A program made the translations under genes and the position numbers. Source: a virus. From it: a DNA stretch of 22,411 nucleotides. Where the stretch lies: positions 1 through 22,411 of IMG/VR virus record IMGVR_UViG_3300028298_000035. The stretch is one strand, 5' to 3'. Below, one piece after another: positions 18,824 through 22,411 of this stretch. The notes beneath the pieces were generated by a model, which worked only from the letters and a program-made list of their open reading frames with translations, searched no databases and was not told the DNA's origin. Numbering within the stretch: the stretch's first letter is position 1; the number at the start of each line of letters is the position of its first letter.

Positions 18824-20907
18824 CTCTCAATCATTGTGTTGTTTTGGGTTGATTGGTCACCCAAGCCAGGTTTTTGTGAAGAAACATTAAGCGGTGGCTG
18901 TAAACTCGCTTCGTTTCCAAGTTGTTCAACTAACGCAATCAATATTGCGCGTTCTTTTAAGTCAATACCTGCAAGTGTTGCTGCTGCTTTAGCTTCCGAC
19001 TCTTTTTCTCTCATCGCATTCAATGAAGATTCCGACTTAGATTTCTCTGCTTGTGCCTGAGCTTGTAATGCCGATGCTTTCAGAAATTCTGTGTTTGCGT
19101 CCGGAGGAGTGCCTTGCAACTCTTCTTGCATCTCTTTTTGTTCGTCATTCGTCGGCTTTACAACACCAATTTTTATTAGCTTTCTTCTGAAATAGTCACG
19201 AATATCACTGATCCCTTCTGCCTCAAGATTCATCATAATACTTGATGCGAGAACTTGTTGAGTTTCAGAATCAGTAATCATTCCCAACATTTTTTGAAAA
19301 TTATCTACAATTGATTGTTTTTTGCTTGTAGTGCTTGGACCAACGCTCACTGCTACATCTAAGTTAGCTCGCGATAAATCGTTTGTGATTTCAAATGATC
19401 CATTCGTCAAAACTGGACTCATCAGTTCAACTAACTGAGATTCGCCCTGTTCCCCATATCCTCGAATCTTCCTACCCTTTTCTGTAAAAATTTCTTTGGC
19501 AATCGACAGCCAGATCTCTCCGCAGCGTTTTACTGCCTTGGCCATATTCGATACGTAAACATAAGTCTGCATATCGACTTTTGTTTGAACTAACTCGATA
19601 GCCTTTCCAGACACATTTGAAAGAATCTGCTCAGCGGCTTGAGGATTACCAAGCACATCTTTCATATCTATATCTGTAACTTGTAGAAGAGTTGCGACAG
19701 CTGGAGGAATCTGTGGAACACGCGTAAAAGCGACGGGGCCTACCACCGCAGGATTTCCATTTTGATCAGTCAGCTGATTTACTAGCATGACAGAGTAGTC
19801 CTGTATGTTTTGATCGTTCCACATGTTCTGATGACCAGCAATTTGCTCTTTCGTGAAGATCGGTTTTTCTAGGCTAGACAGAGCAGCATATTCTGCAATT
19901 TTTGATAACTGCATGTTTCTGATGCGCTGGCTATCTTTAGCTAATCTCACATGACCCATACATCTTTCAACGTTGTCTACAAACCAGCGCTTTCCGTAAA
20001 CCGGAACAATCGGAATATGACTCCCTGCTATTTGACCGCAGTCTTCTAAGATTTTATTCGCGCTAAGAATGTATTTGTGAACTTTCTTTTGAGTGACTTT
20101 CTTGCGTCTAATCTCGTTGTATCCCAAAGATTTTAAGTCCGCCTCTAATTGATCATCTTCATTTAGTTCATCATCCCAGACTTTCTTCTCTGTGCCGTCA
20201 GCTAGCTGGTAGACATGAAGCGTAGTTTTTCTTTCTTCTACAGTGTAGTACTCGCAAACGTAAACAACATCTGGAGTGAGCCAATCGTAATATTTTGTGT
20301 AAAAAATCTTGGGCCAAGAGGCAGCATCATCGTCATACTGTTCTTTGTACGCATCTCGCGTTAAAGAGTGAATAATGAAAGCATACTTAGCGTCGCTTTT
20401 ATCTTGTCGCTTAGCATCAAGATCAAAGAATACGCTGATATCAGCGTCAAAAATCGGCTCTATACAAATGCGTTGGTCTTCGCTCTCTCCTTCGTCTGTT
20501 TCATATTCTGTTCTTATGCGCCAAGCCCCAAACCCGCCAAGGACAGCTTCTTCAAAAGCATTGTCATAAGCTTCTTCAGATACGCTCTCTTGTTCAGTCG
20601 CACGATAAAGCATTGCACAAGTGTCTGCTAGATCTTTGTTTTGCGCATCATCTTTACTTATAAATTTTACTGATATACGATTATTTTTATATTCCGAAAT
20701 AATTCGATTAACTGCCTGATAGATTTTATTTACTTCGAACTTCGGCTTATTCTGAAATTGTATTCCAAGAGGGCCCTCCCATTGAGCTCCCGCTATAGTC
20801 GCGAAGCGGCGATCTTGGACGCACTGAAGTCGTTCATCTCTCAATGCCGATTGAGTTTTTGTGAATCTTTTTAAAGCTAGCTCGTGGACCTCATCCAAGT
20901 CTTTCAT
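18820..20907 (-). CDS. P22-type portal protein
   Basis: 695 residues (P22 gp1: 725). Typical segments are RRFATIAGAQWEGPLGIQFQ, PKFEVNKIYQAVNRIISEYK, an acidic EEAVLGGFGAWRIRTEYETD, FDADISVFFDLDAKRQDKSDAKY near 160-180, and GSHIPIVPVYGKRWF. The C-terminal 100 residues (from about 585) are long helices with EFLKASALQAQAQAEKSKSE, equivalent to the P22 barrel. Twelve copies form the ring at one vertex through which DNA is pumped in and out, docking with the large terminase and the gp4-like ring. It is coupled on both sides by ATGA overlaps with the terminase and scaffold genes. Confidence 0.9.
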   Translation of the reverse strand: MKDLDEVHELALKRFTKTQSALRDERLQCVQDRRFATIAGAQWEGPLGIQFQNKPKFEVNKIYQAVNRIISEYKNNRISVKFISKDDAQNKDLADTCAMLYRATEQESVSEEAYDNAFEEAVLGGFGAWRIRTEYETDEGESEDQRICIEPIFDADISVFFDLDAKRQDKSDAKYAFIIHSLTRDAYKEQYDDDAASWPKIFYTKYYDWLTPDVVYVCEYYTVEERKTTLHVYQLADGTEKKVWDDELNEDDQLEADLKSLGYNEIRRKKVTQKKVHKYILSANKILEDCGQIAGSHIPIVPVYGKRWFVDNVERCMGHVRLAKDSQRIRNMQLSKIAEYAALSSLEKPIFTKEQIAGHQNMWNDQNIQDYSVMLVNQLTDQNGNPAVVGPVAFTRVPQIPPAVATLLQVTDIDMKDVLGNPQAAEQILSNVSGKAIELVQTKVDMQTYVYVSNMAKAVKRCGEIWLSIAKEIFTEKGRKIRGYGEQGESQLVELMSPVLTNGSFEITNDLSRANLDVAVSVGPSTTSKKQSIVDNFQKMLGMITDSETQQVLASSIMMNLEAEGISDIRDYFRRKLIKIGVVKPTNDEQKEMQEELQGTPPDANTEFLKASALQAQAQAEKSKSESSLNAMREKESEAKAAATLAGIDLKERAILIALVEQLGNEASLQPPLNVSSQKPGLGDQSTQNNTMIER

Positions 20908-22232
20908 TTAGAATTCCAGAAGTTTGTACTACCTTTTATTTCAAAATCCGTTTTTTGGACATTTACACGAATCGGAAATTCGTATTCAATCATATAACCA
21001 ACTGCAGTAGTTACATGTTGCCAATTGCTTTCTTCTTCTATAAAACTACTACCTTTTTTCAATTGAACAATCGAAAAAGCTTCATGGATGAATCCTGCAT
21101 TTTTAGGATTTACAAACAGAGTTCTTACATTATCAGCACTCAGTATCTTAGCCCGAACCGCGTTTTGTCGATCTCTGATCGCCGGCGCGGCTGCTTTGAC
21201 GCGTCTTTCAACCGACCATCCCGCACTTCTTAAAGCTTTTTCTATTTCAATATAATTTGAACTCTGTCCATGCTTTTCGCCAGCCTTCCCGGCGGGGTCG
21301 CCATAGATTTTTACTTTCTTATTTTCGTGATTCTTATATCGATCGATAAACTCTTGTGCGGCTTGAAGTGCTACTGCACTCTGCAATATGATCTCATCTA
21401 CTACAATAATAGACTGTCCTCTGCGTACGCAGATAGCAGAGGAGAGCGGAGAATAATTGAAGTCATGCGTCCAAAGAATTTCGTCGTGAGGACGTAGCAG
21501 TTCGTTTGATATGTTTAAGTGAGAGTAATCTTCGTAGATCTTTCCCGAAGCGGTCTCAAAGCTCGCTTCGTACTCTTGCTTAAACTGCTTAGCAGACATG
21601 CGCGCACGAGCAGCATCAATGATCTCTGGAGGAAGTATTTCTGCAGACTTCCACGTATAAATTTTCCAATCATCACTCTTATTACTACGCGCATACTCTG
21701 CTAATTTATAGAAGTGATTGAGCCCGTCTGGAACTCCGATCAGCCAACACCAAGCCTTGTTTTTAAGAGCGGGATGATAAGTATCGAGGGCAGGAGCTAT
21801 ATGAGCTTCAAAAGCATCATCTTTGATGTCTGCAACTTCGTCTACTATTCCACCTGCCCATGCAATTCCCTCAATGCGTTGCGGCTTATCTAATCCTACA
21901 AGCGTAATGCTGGAGCCATTAGGCAGCGCTATCTTCAGCTCAGTTTCCGATATTGCGTTATCTCGAAACAAAGTACTAAGCGTAAGCTCTTTTATATCTT
22001 TCCAGTAAATATTTTTTACTTGTTGCCGAGTTGGAGCAGCAAAGAAGTAATCGCCGGGAACGTCAAATGCTTTTTTTACTAAAAATCTTTTAGCTCTTTC
22101 AGTCTTACCGCTCCGCCTGCCCGCAGGCACTACTTTGAATCTCACATCATCTGTTATGAGTGAGATCTGAGTTGGGTGTGGCGTAAGTGGATACCAACGC
22201 TCACACGCTTTCTCGTAAAGTTTAGAGGTCAT
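20904..22232 (-). CDS. Terminase large subunit (packaging ATPase and nuclease)
   Basis: 442 residues (P22 gp2: 499). The N-terminal ATPase has Walker A GRRSGKT at 38-44 and Walker B GGIVDE at 127-132 with the catalytic Glu132. GVPDG at 166-170 fits the coupling motif region. The C-terminal RNase H-like nuclease shows acidic residues in WTHDFNYSP (Asp257), VVDEII (Asp279/Glu280) and YGDPAGK (Asp312). It cuts concatemeric phage DNA and drives it into the procapsid through the portal. Its start overlaps the small subunit stop (ATGA) and its end overlaps the portal start (ATGA). Nothing looks broken. Confidence 0.92.
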   Translation of the reverse strand: MTSKLYEKACERWYPLTPHPTQISLITDDVRFKVVPAGRRSGKTERAKRFLVKKAFDVPGDYFFAAPTRQQVKNIYWKDIKELTLSTLFRDNAISETELKIALPNGSSITLVGLDKPQRIEGIAWAGGIVDEVADIKDDAFEAHIAPALDTYHPALKNKAWCWLIGVPDGLNHFYKLAEYARSNKSDDWKIYTWKSAEILPPEIIDAARARMSAKQFKQEYEASFETASGKIYEDYSHLNISNELLRPHDEILWTHDFNYSPLSSAICVRRGQSIIVVDEIILQSAVALQAAQEFIDRYKNHENKKVKIYGDPAGKAGEKHGQSSNYIEIEKALRSAGWSVERRVKAAAPAIRDRQNAVRAKILSADNVRTLFVNPKNAGFIHEAFSIVQLKKGSSFIEEESNWQHVTTAVGYMIEYEFPIRVNVQKTDFEIKGSTNFWNSK

Positions 22233-22411
22233 CCCGGTAGCTTTTGAGAAAGTATTTTAAGAATATCTACAATAGACTCTTCCGTTTTACTTACGTCTTT
22301 AGACAGAAGTTTTGGAGCGAAAAATGGAGCAGCGTATTTTGCTGCGTCCATCCTTGTTCTGAAATTCGGATAAACTGTTATCTCTTTCACCTTCCCCGTT
22401 TCTTTGTTTTT
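22229..22411 (-). CDS. Terminase small subunit, C-terminal 60 residues (gene continues past the window)
   Basis: An open - strand frame enters from the window edge and stops with TGA at 22229-22231, overlapping the large terminase ATG as ATGA. It includes FRTRMDAAKYAAPFFAPKLL, close to the 'RxDAAKxAAPYxHPKL' pattern seen in many phage small terminase subunits. A short helical end (EESIVDILKILSQKLPG) follows. Position immediately before the large subunit supports the call. The small subunit recognises the packaging site and loads the large subunit. The DNA-binding N-terminus is outside the window, so the family cannot be refined. Confidence 0.75.
   Translation of the reverse strand, partial: KNKETGKVKEITVYPNFRTRMDAAKYAAPFFAPKLLSKDVSKTEESIVDILKILSQKLPG

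Noticed and set aside
21417-21443. Nested inverted repeats (TCCTCTGC/GCAGAGGA and CTGCG/CGCAG) in the large terminase gene
   Set aside because: The stems are mutually competing, the outer loop is 11 nt, and the terminase reading frame explains the region; weaker than the listed hairpins.

Overview
The window is about 22.4 kb of a tailed, double-stranded DNA bacteriophage (or prophage) with a P22-type short-tail morphogenesis module. The host cannot be named from the sequence. A P22-like tail machine, a head-bound beta-helix tailspike and a virion transglycosylase point to a Gram-negative host. The DNA is AT-rich by eye, most strongly in the first 800 bases. No rRNA, tRNA, CRISPR array, integrase or insertion sequence was seen.

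Layout. Bases 1-2893 are read on the + strand and hold a compact cassette: the tail of an unrecognised gene, the front half of an N6-adenine methyltransferase, a short decayed stretch (1025-1266), a thymidylate-kinase-like dNMP kinase, a GH24-lysozyme-like protein without most of its beta-lobe, a 55-residue holin-like membrane protein, and a dihydrofolate reductase. A bidirectional terminator at about 2892-2921 closes this cassette against the opposite one. Everything from 22411 down to 2920 is one very tight - strand late operon. In transcription order it is: small terminase (partial), large terminase, portal, scaffold, coat, a 201-aa beta protein, gp4-like tail factor, a 151-aa beta protein, gp10-like factor, 242-aa and 111-aa proteins, cupin protein, gp7-, gp20- and gp16-like ejection proteins (the last with a transglycosylase domain), a 713-aa internal virion protein, a P22-headed tailspike, a 351-aa beta-repeat protein, and two small genes. 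Most junctions are ATGA or TAATG overlaps or gaps of 1-12 bases, so translation is probably coupled.

How it works together. The terminase, portal, scaffold and coat build and fill the head. The gp4- and gp10-like factors extend and close the portal. The gp7/gp20/gp16-like proteins and the 713-aa protein are the probable ejectosome, and the tailspike binds the host surface. The + strand genes raise thymidylate and folate supply (kinase, DHFR) and lyse the host.

Most unusual signal. The late coding sequence carries an apparent excess of long, perfect inverted repeats that would fold as mRNA hairpins. At least seven have contiguous stems of 9-14 bp with loops of 3-5 nt, where my rough chance estimate is below one. 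The densest groups lie in the lineage-specific 201-, 151- and 242-aa genes inserted between conserved P22-type tail genes. Other points of interest are the catalytically incomplete methyltransferase, the beta-lobe-less lysozyme relative, the twice-frameshifted small ORF, and internal duplications in two ejection proteins.
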